Of a stretch of 64,000 bases of DNA, positions 22,090 to 32,274 are shown one piece after another; positions within the stretch are counted from its first letter, which is position 1; every line of letters starts with the position of its first letter. The notes beneath the pieces were generated by a model. The model made no database searches, was not told the DNA's origin, and saw only the letters and a program-made list of their open reading frames with translations. Position numbers and translations under genes: made by a program. This DNA is from Deroplatys truncata (Eukaryota > Arthropoda > Insecta > Mantodea > Mantidae). The DNA is taken from positions 50,900,067 through 50,964,066 of the forward strand of contig CM060983.1 of the NCBI GenBank assembly GCA_030765065.1, in the 5' to 3' direction.

Positions 22090-22384
22090 ACCCCAATGGC
22101 GACTTACAATGTTATAAGTACCTCAAATCCCGGGTTTCATAGCTTCGACCACTATTAGGTCAATTGACAGTTTACAAAATGGAAAGTTCATGTGCAAATG
22201 ACATATACACCCGTTCAGAGAAGGAATATGAAATGTAAATTCATGTAAATTATGAATTGTGTTAATACAAAAGAGATTTCATATTGGTTCATTAATAGTC
22301 TTATCATGAACTGTAGAAAATCTACATCATTGACACTACTTGTCCAAAGCAAAGACCATATCTTTAATGTTTCTACTCACAGCT
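22090..22384. other. Unassigned stretch
   Basis: Nothing recognised. Confidence 0.35.
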
Positions 22385-22385
22385 G

Positions 22386-23222
22386 TTTTTTACTTTCTCT
22401 ACCAAGTATATAGTAGGTAGACAAGATATTGCATTCCGCCAAAAAATTCCATACCAAGACTTCACCGGAAATACATGTTTTGAGGCTCCCCAAATCCAAA
22501 AAAAATTATTTTTAGAAAATGGTTCGTGTGTGTATTTGCCTATGTTTTTTGAACAGTATAACTCAAAGGCAAAAAGAAGGATAAATACCAAATTTAGTAT
22601 TTAAGTTTAGTATCTTTCAAGGAGGGGACATGAACATTTTCAATAAAATACCCCCACCCCAGACTACACTTTACATTTATCGAAAATTTTTCGAAGACTT
22701 TAAAAGAATGGCTAAGTAACGAACAGTTCGAACCATTAATAACGATATCTTGGAAATGGGCGACACAAAAATAAAGTTATTTGGAATAATTTTAAAGAGA
22801 TTTACATTTCTTGTGTAGTACGTTTTCGTCGATCGCTTAACGTTTACCGGATTTACAAGATTATGCAAAATTCCTTCCGAATGAAGAGGATTTCACAGGC
22901 TATTCCAGAAAATTCAAGATATACATTTTATTTGGCATGTAAATATCTTTAATATATGATATTTTAATCAAAATCATTTAGGCCAGGTTTTTAGAAAATC
23001 AAAAAATTCGAAAAGTTTTCTACGTAAGGGATATTTAGGGATGGGGAATTTTCTTGAAAATCCTTGTGTAGCATATTTGGAATATATTGAATTTAAACAC
23101 TAAGTTTGGTATTTATCCGACTTCTCGTTTTTGGGTTATACTGTTCACAGACAGACAAACACACACAGAGATACACACAGAGGACCTTTTTCTAAAAAAT
23201 GTTTCTTTTTTATGCAGGGGTA
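22386..23222. repeat. Two old R1 halves in inverted orientation
   Basis: 22386-22735 is the 5' half on the plus strand (TACTTTCTCTACCAAGTATA, CCACCCC, TTTACATTT). 22745-23222 is R1 on the minus strand (CGAATGAAGAGGATTTCACA, GGGGAATTTTCTTGAAAATC, CACACACAGAG). Confidence 0.65.
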
Positions 23223-23224
23223 AA

Positions 23225-23594
23225 AAGTGGTAGAGAATATATTTTGCAAGTATGAGAAAAAGGTTTCTCTTTTTGATACGTTCTGTTCTTCGGCGGGGGA
23301 TATTCTCTGAAGGAGACGCTACTATATTCTGGTCACCATGACTACCGGCAGAGGTAATCTCTTGTTTGACGACGGTTATTTCCGTCCTTCAGTATCAGCA
23401 GAGAAAGAAATTCTATATCCTGAAGCCTGCATGGGCTCTAATATGTGAGGATTCAAAATTTCTTCTTGAAAGTGAAAGCTAGGTTTCTGTCTAATGTCTG
23501 CACCACATGTAAAAACGCTAATATTAATTATTTGTGATTTTCATAGACTTAAATGCAACGCGTAGATGAAAATTCTAGACTCTACAGGTGCTTT
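23225..23594. other. Unassigned stretch
   Basis: No gene or known repeat recognised. Confidence 0.35.
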
Positions 23595-23860
23595 TAGTTT
23601 CTCTCCTGGTTACTTATAGTAAGTAGAGGCAGTATTGTAATCCACTCAAAATTTTCATACGGAGACATTATTTACATTACACGTTTTGAGGTTCCTAAAT
23701 TAAAAGAAAAGGTTTTTAGAAGGTGTATGTTATGTCTGTGAAAGCCATAACACCAGCATTAAATGGCAGATAAATATCAAACTTTAAATCTTAGTTATTT
23801 GTTTCCTCATAAATAGCTCTAACGATTTTTATTAAAACAGGATAGGACTAAGACTTAGAA
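23595..23860 (+). repeat. Old R1 5' fragment
   Basis: TTTCTCTCCTGGTTACTTAT, TAGTAAGTAGAGGCAGTATT and the ACGTTTTGAGG block show a diverged R1 start. Confidence 0.6.
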
Positions 23861-23869
23861 TCTCGACCT

Positions 23870-24290
23870 ATGCAGATCTTTTCTACCTAGACCCCTTACG
23901 GGACACCGCCGGGAGGGAGGGACGAGGTGACAGAAGGCAGAGAGCGGCCGGACCAGGAGGCACACAGGCAGAGGACAGAATCCCTACCCTTTACAGAATT
24001 AAAGCCCCGGGTGTTGGCTGACTACCCTCCCACCGTGGGCTTACACGTCCCCTAGGGAGCTGGGACCCGGTGACGGCTTGCAGTCAGGAGGATGAAGGTT
24101 TACTTAGAACATCATTTTCCCCTGCCATATACATGCCGGGACCTCCTGCCGACACTTGCAACCCTGAAAGAAACCCCCGGGAAACCCCTCGAAGAAAACC
24201 CATGGGTCAGGGAGGTCGGCCGCGGGAATCGAACCCACGAGCTCCCGAATGCGGGCCACAGACGTTACCGCTCCCGCTCGGTTTGAGATA
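23870..24290 (-). repeat. SINE-B copy with extra GC-rich 5'-flank block
   Basis: The head at the right has a strong B-box on the minus strand (GTGGGTTCGATTCCCGCGG). Body: TTTTCCCCTGCC, GACACTTGCAACCCTGAAAG. The left block (AGAGCGGCCGGACCAGGAGG, AATCCCTACCCTTTACAGA) also occurs at 46600-46720 next to a SINE-C, so it may be a separate short repeat. Confidence 0.7.
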
Positions 24291-25535
24291 TTTGCATAAC
24301 AAATAAAACGTATATATCTTGAATATTCTGGAAAACCTTTAGGGATAGACCAAAACTTACTCAACCAAAAATGTACGTCTTGGTCTTTTTTTGGGGAGGG
24401 GAGAGGCATTCAACACGAATAAAGTTTATTTCAAAGCTGGAATGAACATTTTAAACAGGGTTACATTACAGAAATTCCCAGTCTTGCTCCGTTCCATACT
24501 TTGAGATACAATATAGGATAGGCTAAAATAAAATTCTGCCAGATGAAACAAAGCGTCAGTAACTTGCAAATCACACCATGGCAAGTCCAACTACCCTAAA
24601 GGCACCTGCATTGCCAGTAATTTTCCTCAGCAGGTGTCCACCTTTGTCCAAATCTTCAGGGTCAGCATGAACCACTAATGTTCTCTAAATTATGTAATGG
24701 GGTTTGTAAGGAAGATCCATCTTCTGGTTGATGTTGACTTTAGCAACACCACCATTACCAGCAAAAATATTTCCCAAGTCTCTAACTTGATGCATCTCAT
24801 CTTTAGGGACCATGGTCTTTTCCATAAGGATTAAAATGTGCCCCAGAGCGCATGCAGCCATTTGTATTGTCACCAAATTCGTGGTTGTGGAGTCCATGAT
24901 ATCTCAGCAAGCCCTGCAACCTCGCCGTAACATTCACTGGTGAATCAGGATTCTCTTGATTGAGATGGATGGTGCCCTTAACCACCTCACCATTTAGCAC
25001 ACAGACCCCTTTAGTGCTATACTTTCCTTTCTATTTATTGATTGGGGTGTACTTTTCGCTCCTTTCCGCAAAGACTTGGAAATTTCTTAAAGCCTTACTG
25101 CTTTCCTTTCTGGTCACTTCCACACGTGCAACGCAACCGCACAGACCAAAACATTTCTTGCGCAAGACCACAAGCGTGCTTATTCCAACTCCCATGAACT
25201 TATGACAAATAACATTTTTGTGACATTTATTATTAATGAGGCATTCGTTCGTATTTGTTTTGAATTTTCAAATATTTTATAGCTTTTTTCAAGTGCTAAG
25301 TTGTTATTCTTGCTTTTTTTCTCGTGGTCATGTACAGAGTTGAATTTTAAAGCCACCTTTTTGATTGATTCTCCTTTAAGCCTTCTATAAACTCCTTGCA
25401 CCTATAATGAAATGTATAATAAAAGTATTTCTGAAAAACCTTACTTGATCAACAGAAGAAGATAGAAGAAAAGTCTGTGTAAGAATAGTTTTAGAAGATT
25501 GAGTAGAGAAAGGTATGTGAATGTAAGACATCAGG
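24291..25535 (+). repeat. Old R1 copy, host of the Sod1 retrocopy
   Basis: The left part ends AAAAATGTACGTCTTGGTC (24367-24385). The right part resumes with AACTTATGACAAATAACATT (25197) and reaches TATGTGAATGTAAGACATCAG at 25535. In intact R1 these blocks are adjacent (AATGTAGATCGCG..ACAACTTATGTCATATAC). Confidence 0.65.
24386..25196 (-). pseudogene. Sod1: Processed pseudogene of Cu/Zn superoxide dismutase
   Basis: An intronless minus-strand copy of Sod1, whose product converts superoxide to oxygen and hydrogen peroxide in the cytosol. The coding part runs about 25018 to 24571. The start codon is lost (sequence reads [19 protein letters not shown]). [19 protein letters not shown] keeps copper/zinc-site His residues, and PYGKDHGP is followed by a +1 frameshift near 24805. 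VRDLGNIFAGNGGVAKVNI comes next, then an in-frame TAG before [22 protein letters not shown] lacks the usual LACG, so the disulfide Cys is gone. A 5' UTR-like part (to about 25196), AATAAA at 24430-24425 and an A7 tract at 24392-24386 fit reverse transcription of a mature mRNA. It lies inside an old R1. Confidence 0.9.
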
Positions 25536-25550
25536 TTTTTTATTGCTTTA

Positions 25551-26190
25551 TACAGAGTGGACCATTTGAGACTGCACAATATCTCCAAAACTAAGCCTTG
25601 TGAAAAGAAATGTCTTTAATAAAAGTTGCTTGATATTATGGTGGAAAGTACGAGTACATGCCATTAGCACTGTTTTGTTTGGAGAACATTATGATGTTCA
25701 TTTTAGGGTCAATTTGATTTTTTTAAATAGTAACCTACGTTTTTTATGCTGCTTTCTCCTTAGAAAAGGTATATATAAAGCTGTTTATTTTGTGATGGGG
25801 AATACAGAAACAAAATAAAAAAATGTTGGTTCCCAATTACGAAACGTAACTTGACCTTCAATGGTCCAACCATTTATTGCGCTCTTCGTACACAGACATT
25901 CAGAAATTTTGTTGTTACTTACGTTGGTGTAAAAGAATTGAAATGTGCTATATAAAAACGCTGTTTAGTTTCTATGAGGAGTGAGGAAACAACATAAAAA
26001 AGGTAGTTTCCCATTTAAAAAAATCAAATTTACCATAAAATGACCATCTCAACGTCCTCCAAATAAAACACAACTAATGGCGCTTACTTTTCCCCAACAT
26101 ATCAAGCAACATTTTTTTAAACACATTTCTTTGTACAACGCTTAATTTTGGAAATATTGTACAGTTTTATCTTAAATGGTCCAGCCTGTA
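25551..26190. mobile_element. MITE with long (~220 bp) inverted repeats
   Basis: The ends are CAGAGTGGACCATTTGAGAC at 25553 and the complement ending AAATGGTCCAGCCTG at 26188, with TA on both sides. Inverted similarity continues inward about 220 bp (AATTTGATTTTTTTAAAT occurs in both arms), leaving a central loop of about 200 bp. It has no transposase. TA targets point to the Tc1/mariner superfamily. Confidence 0.85.
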
Positions 26191-26229
26191 TATGTGTGTA
26201 TATATACATATATATATATATATATTAGT
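26189..26229. repeat. TA/TG microsatellite
   Basis: TATATGTGTGTATATATACA followed by an AT run, abutting the MITE end. Confidence 0.85.
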
Positions 26230-26469
26230 TACAAAAACGAGTAGTGTAATACGTTTTGAAAATTTACAAAACAGATCTCACACTGGGTACTTCCACCTAC
26301 CTCGTAATCATCAACGCATGCCGTACCAACGATTATTTAACCTGGGCCCACTCCATCCTAATCTACAGGCGAGATACTCCACACTACACCAATAGCATAT
26401 TTCCGGCCGTGAAACAGAGAAAGCAGTTCGACTCGTACCAAATGACTTGCAGTTTTCAGTTAGTATATA

Positions 26470-27163
26470 CAGGATGCTAAAGAACAAGAATTTTGAGAGG
26501 TGGTAGTATGGACCAAAACAACAAAAAATGTCCAGTAAGCCTACGCTCTAAAATGCATACCTTAAGAACTATAAGCGTTTGTTCATCTTCGCTACTGTGA
26601 AACATCTCTTCTACTGCAAGCTCTTTGCTATTACGTATAACGTAGAGAATACAGTAAACAAGTGAGGATACATTACTCTGTTAATGTGAAACAGCAAAGC
26701 TTCTAATGTAATCGCGGTTACATACGACCTGCACTTGTGAACCATCGCTAAAGGAGGTGCCCAATATGGTGTCTGTTCATAGTGAGGCATGCTTCTGTCC
26801 GACGTTGTAGGGAATCACGCACTTTCAACACTCAGGTTGGCCACGGATGCTCTGGCAGGCATTGATGACGCCTTCTTGTAGTGTGTGTACATCGTTAACC
26901 GGAGTTTCATACACCAAACTTTAAAGATAAAACTGCAATGTAGAAGCATTTCACAAACATATCAAAACACAAACAGATTCCATTAGAACTAATAATATGC
27001 GTTGCACTTACCCAAAACTGTGAACAGTAACAACACTAACGATGTTTACTGCATGCTGAATCCATGGACAATAACAGAGTAATGTGCACTTATTTGTTTA
27101 CTGTCTGCTGTAGGTCGTACTTAAGTAATAGCAAAGAGCTTGCAGTAGAAGAGATACAACACC
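26470..27163 (-). mobile_element. Deleted IS630/mariner-like element with C-terminal transposase piece
   Basis: Inverted repeat arms of about 80 bp lie at 26604-26690 and 27075-27160 (CTCTTCTACTGCAAGCTCTT and its complement GCAAAGAGCTTGCAGTAGAA). Between them, the minus strand at 26920-26740 codes VYETPVNDVHTLQEGVINAC, QSIRGQPE and, after a frameshift, LQRRTEACLTMNRHHIGHLL. That is the C-terminus of insect DUF4817-type transposases (family knowledge). The left terminal sequence extends to a CAGGATGCTAAAGAACAAG end, and the right end seems lost. Confidence 0.6.
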
Positions 27164-27164
27164 T

Positions 27165-27675
27165 GATTCGAGAAGGAGCAAACTCATTCCGCGAGAGTGG
27201 TCAGTTATAATTAAATTAAGAATTTACTGCTACTTTGTGAGAGAAACAAACATCTATGTTAGCATATAACAACATAATTACAAATCCTGAAGTGAGGAAA
27301 TCAGGTTCTAAAGTTGCAGAAAAAACTTCAACGAAACGCTTAACTCTGACATTTAGGTGTTAAAATTATATAATAAAAAATACAATCGACAGCACTTTTA
27401 GCAAGTTATAAAGTATTAAAAAAATTCAAATAAATAACATCGCTCATCTCGGAAATGGCTAATGGCAGAAAGAGAGGCTTAACTTGGTCAGTTATTTCTT
27501 AGAATAAATAAACCGTTGGAACAAAATGAAAACGAAATGATACTAGTGACAATAAACTTTAATGAGACAATAAAACACGTCGAAATTTATGATTCTTTAT
27601 GTTTACTATCCTATTAGTTTCTTTAAATTACTCTATATTACACTTACTACCAAGAGTCTCCGGAAACGTTTAGCC
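27165..27675. other. Unassigned A/T-rich stretch
   Basis: No gene or repeat recognised. Confidence 0.35.
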
Positions 27676-27679
27676 GGCA

Positions 27680-27713
<34 letters not shown>

Positions 27714-27729
27714 ACAAATACATATATAT
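27676..27729. repeat. TATG/TA microsatellite
   Basis: TATGTATATATATGTATG-type repeats directly beside the next element's TA target. Confidence 0.85.
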
Positions 27730-27730
27730 A

Positions 27731-28778
27731 CAGAATGTTTCAGAAATACTTTTACAAACTTCGGGTATGGGTTCCTTACACCACAAAAGGAAAAAAGTTC
27801 ATATGTACATATGTCCCATAATTGTTTGCTTTCTTGTTAGGAGGTGTTCAACACACTTATAACACACAAGACTCATAATAAATGCTCGAAATGTCCTCCT
27901 CTTGCTTCTATGTACGCCTGTACTCGTCGAATCGTGGAATGTCGCATCCTGTCAAAAACTCCGGGATGGTGTCGAATGGTTTCGCAGGCTTCCATGACAC
28001 GTCGATGAAGCGTTTCTGCATCCGCTGCTCCATAAACCAATGATTTAAGATGCCCCCAGAGGTAAAAATCCACAGGATTGAGGTCGGAAGTACGTGCAGG
28101 CGATGGAACTGGTCCTCCTCCTATCCCTCCATGCTGTCACGTGTGATGTACCAGATGCCACATCCAATTGTCTTGTGCTGATACCTGGATCGTCTTCGAC
28201 ACACTTTAACATCTGTTCTTCGCGTTCCGACGTACGAACAACTCTTGGTCTTCCTCGATCAATAGTCCGTGGTGCAACGGTTCCTGTCTCAGCAAGGCGA
28301 CGACAAACAGCGACAAAGGTTGGATGACTCGGTTGTCTTCGGTCTGGAAACTCCATCTGATAGAGCCGTGCAGCCTCGCGTCCATTACCATTCGCCCGAC
28401 CATACATAAAAATCATGTCTGCCTGTTCACGAAATGAATATCCAGCCATGGTGGAACGAAACACGTGCAGTTAACTCACTACATGTACACAATTGAAACG
28501 TTGAGTACGTTGACAAATGACAAACGTAAACAAGTCTTCATGGCAACACTTCGCCATCTACCGTATGTAGTACAATGGGTCAACGCCTTCTATGAATGCA
28601 TAGAGAAATGAAGTTTTGAAGTTGGACCCCGAAGGCCGTTGAACTAACACTTTCATAGTGACAGGAATAACGCGAAAACTAAGGATTATGTGACATATGT
28701 TCCTATGAACTTTGTTTCCTTCTTGTGGTGTAAGGAACCCATACCCGAAGTTTGTAAAAGTATTTCTGAAACATTCTG
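27731..28778 (-). mobile_element. DUF4817-type IS630/mariner element, core deleted (1.05 kb)
   Basis: Near-perfect inverted repeats of about 75 bp: CAGAATGTTTCAGAAATACT at 27731 and its complement ending ACATTCTG at 28778, both next to TA. The arms share CTTCGGGTATGGGTTCCTTA and differ at few positions, so the element is fairly young or homogenised. It carries a shortened transposase on the minus strand. Confidence 0.9.
27873..28449 (-). pseudogene. Transposase pseudogene with catalytic core removed
   Basis: Starts MAGYSFREQADMIFMYGRAN (ATG at 28449), the conserved start of the DUF4817 helix-turn-helix domain. PDRRQPSHPTFVAVCRRLAE and GRPRVVRTSEREEQMLKCVE, ending with the second helix-turn-helix (ISTRQLDVASGTSHVTAWR), occupy about residues 25-115. 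The sequence then jumps, in a changed frame, to the C-terminal part MDFYLWGHLKSLVYG and MRHSTIRRVQAYIEARGGHF, ending EHLL. The middle third with the first two catalytic acidic residues is absent. It could bind DNA at most. No evidence of expression. Confidence 0.85.
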
Positions 28779-28789
28779 TATATATATTT

Positions 28790-29084
28790 AGCACCCTTTG
28801 GAAATCAAATATAAACAACCATCCAAAAAGGAGTGCGCAAGAGAAATAAACGATCTTATTATGCCTTTAAATTCGACAACTGTTTAGGACACTCTGCGCT
28901 CTAATTCAACAGCTCTCGGTGCGGAAGACTGACCTGGTATATTTAACTCAAAGTCTAAGGATCTATTTCTTCGTGTTGAATGTAACCCATACTGATGCAG
29001 CAATCCCGATTAAATTTTGCAGACGTCACCCCTGATACAAGGCAAATTTGAGATTTATTATACCGCCTCAATCTCCCCCAGTTC
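28790..29084. other. Unassigned stretch
   Basis: Nothing recognised. Confidence 0.35.
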
Positions 29085-29515
29085 ATTCCGAATACATCTT
29101 ATTTAATTTTGGCCAACTTGTAAACAATAAGAGATAGACAAAAGCTTACGGCATGAAAAATATTGACCTCTTTAAAACATATAATATGTAGCTTTAACCA
29201 TTTCCAAAATATTCTTTTTTTGGCTTTAATTTTCCAATACTTTATAGTTTTTATGTGCTTGGTCACCATTCTTTTGTTTCTCGCTATGTGAAAGAAAGAG
29301 CATGACATTTCCAAGTCAGTAAACATAGTGACCCGCTTTTTAAATATCTAACTATGGCTTCAAATTCCTGTATCCTTTGTACCTAAAACGAAATGTGTAA
29401 TGAAACTATTTCTGCAAACGTTTATTTGAATTAAACGTAGTAAATAGAAAAATAAGCGTGAGTAAGAATAAGGATAGAGAAGATCATGTGAATGTATCAC
29501 ATCAGAATTTTCTTC
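29085..29515 (+). repeat. Old R1 3' half
   Basis: TAAACAATAAGAGATAGACA block through to GATCATGTGAATGTATCACA..TCAGAATTTTC. The terminal stem ATGTG/CACAT is kept while the loop differs. Confidence 0.7.
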
Positions 29516-30095
29516 AAGTGATCATCAGATTCGGTAAATTTCTGTAACTGCATTTTGCGAAATGTCAATGATAAGAATAATTCTTCTCCAAAAAAGCACC
29601 GTTCCATTTACATGGTTATGCTCCGTCGCAAACTAAACGATACTGAAGCACAGAGAAACCCGATTTTACACTCGAGACGACCTTGCATGTAGCGAAAATT
29701 TGTGTGTGGTGTGCACAAGATGCATGCAGAGAGATACAGGAATGACTTACATATTTTTCAACAGCTGATTCACGTTGAATGCCACTCTGGGGATTTCCAA
29801 CAAGACTTGCGACTGCGCATACACATGAGTCATTAGGTTTAATTCAGGAACTTTTTTAAGATAGGGTATTTATTAAATGATTACACCCCTCAAGAGCCCC
29901 TGATTTCACAATATTTAAAAATAAAGTTCAAGTAAAAACTCCCATACATGGGAAGAACTATTGGGTCTACAGTAAAAACTTGACCGCTCGCACAATATTG
30001 TGCGCCTGGCTTCCCCACTCCCCGCACTCACGACTGGCTTTCTGTCCTTTAGTTACCACGTAGTCATCAGCGTCAGCAGCACACTTTCATTTCCG
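29516..30095. other. Unassigned stretch
   Basis: No gene or repeat recognised. Confidence 0.35.
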
Positions 30096-30096
30096 A

Positions 30097-30257
30097 AGAT
30101 GGGAAGGCAGTTATCTTTAGAACAACGTATATTTGTATGTAAATGTTGTTTTACGAAACATTACAGTGGCCGAGATAAATCTGTCAATCTAAATGTATTT
30201 ATTCGGTACAATGCTTGTTTAGCTGCGGAAGAACGACAGTTCCAGTATTTGTTATGA
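30097..30257 (+). pseudogene. Isolated transposase N-terminus (helix-turn-helix start)
   Basis: Begins MGRQLSLEQRIFVCKCCFTK; the LSxEQRxFV signature opens the helix-turn-helix domain of insect IS630/mariner-type transposases. It runs to a stop at 52 residues, after NVFIRYNACLAAEERQFQYL. No catalytic domain follows. Confidence 0.45.
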
Positions 30258-30291
30258 GGTAAGCGCAATTTTCTATATTTTATGAGCGGGT

Positions 30292-30444
30292 TTACAGAAA
30301 TACAGATTTAAGAATCGAGGACAGAGTATTTCTCGCATTATCCGAACAACCGCTCCTGATGACAGCCGCAGTGCTGCGTGACACCATTTGAGCAAAAGTT
30401 AACACAATAAACACACGCTGTTCTACAGTATGCACCATGATAAA
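30292..30444 (-). pseudogene. Isolated transposase N-terminus, opposite strand
   Basis: On the minus strand MVHTVEQRVFIVLTFAQ starts in the same way as helix-turn-helix heads of DUF4817-like transposases, then diverges (MVSRSTAAVIRSGCSDNARN). Short and without a catalytic part. Confidence 0.45.
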
Positions 30445-30659
30445 TATACACAGCCTTATACAGTACGTTTGCTTCCCCCTGCGGCCGCGCGATCGCATGC
30501 AAGCGCGGAACAGCAGTAATATAGCCTACATACGTGCTGCCTCACCGTGGTGTTTCAGTAAAACAGTTTACGCTTTTCTGTGCAGTGTAGAAGACGCAGT
30601 CAGTTTCTGTTTATCTCTACAGCGTCATGGTGTATTTCAAAATTAATGAATAAATCAAT

Positions 30660-30900
30660 CCAGAAATTCACGCTTGAACAAAGGGTTTTCATGTGACACT
30701 GACGTAAAAACCGAGTCATGCAGAGCGATGTATAGGCAATTTCAAGACAAATTCCCTACCGTTCCAGTTCCAGTGCTGTTAATAAGTTAAGAATAACGGG
30801 ATCCGTAAACGCTTAATGTTTCCTAAGATAAAGAGAAGGGCCCTAACTGAGGAAAAGTTGAAATTAATGCATTCGTTCTCCAACTAAGAACAGAATTTTT
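30660..30900 (+). pseudogene. Third isolated transposase N-terminus, frameshifted
   Basis: KFTLEQRVFM followed, in another frame, by ESCRAMYRQFQDKFPTVPVP and then NKLRITGSVN. This order (EQRVF, RxFQxxFP, NKxxxTGSV) matches the first 60 residues of the same domain class. At least two frame changes. Confidence 0.5.
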
Positions 30901-31078
30901 TAATTTTGAAAATTACTAAAGAAGAACTTCAGCGGGTGAATGGAAATTTCATCAAAAGACGTCAAGAATGCATCAATGCAGATGGAGACCACTTTCAACA
31001 TCCTATGTGACAAGGTTAGCATTCAAGTAATAACAATAAATAAACAATAAATGAGGAGAATAAGCTTGAGGCTTGATA

Positions 31079-32272
31079 CAAGGGCAGTCCCAGAAGTACC
31101 CGACCTGACGAATATAAAGCGGTTATTGTTTCAAACAAATGACTATGGTAGAAAGTACCACCCTTCTAAAGCTTAAGTTTGACGATGCTACATGGTTTAA
31201 TAATTGTTTGGCAGCCATCAATAGTGAACACTCTCAGCAAATTTGTAAACATGGATAAAACTGGTCATCGTTATGTGATACAATACTTTCATTTGAAAGG
31301 TCTCAGTCCAACTAATATTAAAGCTAAGATATATTCTACTCTAGGGGAGTCTGCTCCTTCGTTTACAACAGTAAAATATTGGGTGGCAGAGTTTAAACGA
31401 GTCCGTACGAGCTGCCAAGACGAACATAGCAGTGGTCGACCAAATGAGGTGACCACGCCAGAAATTGTGAAGAAAATCCACAAAATGGTATTGGATGACC
31501 GTCCACTGAAAGTGCGCGAGTTAGCAGACATCATAAGCATTTCAAAAAGTGCTGCACATCGCATACTGAATGAAAATTTAGACATGAGAAAGCTGTGCGC
31601 AAGATCGGTGTCACGTTTACTCACAATGGAACAAAAGCAGCGTCGTGAGGATGTTTCGGTCGAGTGTTTGGCATGGGTCACACCTGGGACGAAGAAACAA
31701 TCAAAACAGTGCATTGAAAGGAGAGAATCGGCTCCAAAGAAGGCAAAGACAGTTCCACCTGCAGGCAAGATCATGGCGTCAGTTTTTAAGGATGCGCGTG
31801 GGATACTTTTCATTGATTATCTTCAAAAAGGAAAGCAATCTATGGCTAATATTATGTAAAATTATGGTAGCGTTTGAATGATGAAATCAAGCAAAAACGG
31901 CCGCATTTAGCGAAAAAGAAGGTTCTGTTTCATCAAGACAATGCACCAGTTCACACATCCATTATCGCCACGGCCAAAATCAACGAGGTAAAGTTCGAAT
32001 TGCTTCCTCATGCACCCTAATTATCAGACGTAGCCCCTTCTCATTATTTTCTGTTTCCAAAGTTGCAGAAATGGCGTGGTGGTAAAATATTTGCCAACAA
32101 TGAAGAGGTGGAGTTTGCAGTTGACGGCTATTTTGCAGAACTCGACGGTTCTCACTATAAACAGGGTATCGAAGCTATTGAACATCGCTGGGAAAAGTGT
32201 ATCGAGCTGAAAGGAGACTATGTAGAGACTATGTTTTCTTTGTTAGGTCAGATACTTCTGGGACAGCCCACG
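31079..32272 (+). mobile_element. Mariner element (1.19 kb)
   Basis: Termini AAGGGCAGTCCCAGAAGTA-type at 31080 and the complement GATACTTCTGGGACAGCCCA near 32270, with TA on both sides (31077-31078 and 32273-32274). The length is about 100 bp below the canonical size because of a coding deletion. Confidence 0.88.
31251..32228 (+). pseudogene. Mariner transposase pseudogene without first catalytic Asp
   Basis: Starts MDKTGHRYVIQYFHLKGLSP. The first helix-turn-helix includes GESAPSFTTVKYWVAEFKR and the second includes VRELADIISISKSAAHRILN. After RREDVSVECLA the segment that normally contains the DETW motif is cut to WVTPGTKKQSKQ, an apparent in-frame deletion. KAKTVPPAGKIMASVF and DARGILFIDYLQKGK follow, then a frameshift near 31845 that creates the stop at 31857. 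Downstream in the shifted frame are KKKVLFHQDNAPVHTS (second Asp), two stops, HYFLFPKLQKW and the C-terminus RWEKCIELKGDYVE. Not functional. Confidence 0.88.
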
Positions 32273-32274
32273 TA

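Noticed and set aside
31289..31813. 174-codon minus-strand frame
   Set aside because: It is the opposite strand of the mariner transposase at 31251-32228.
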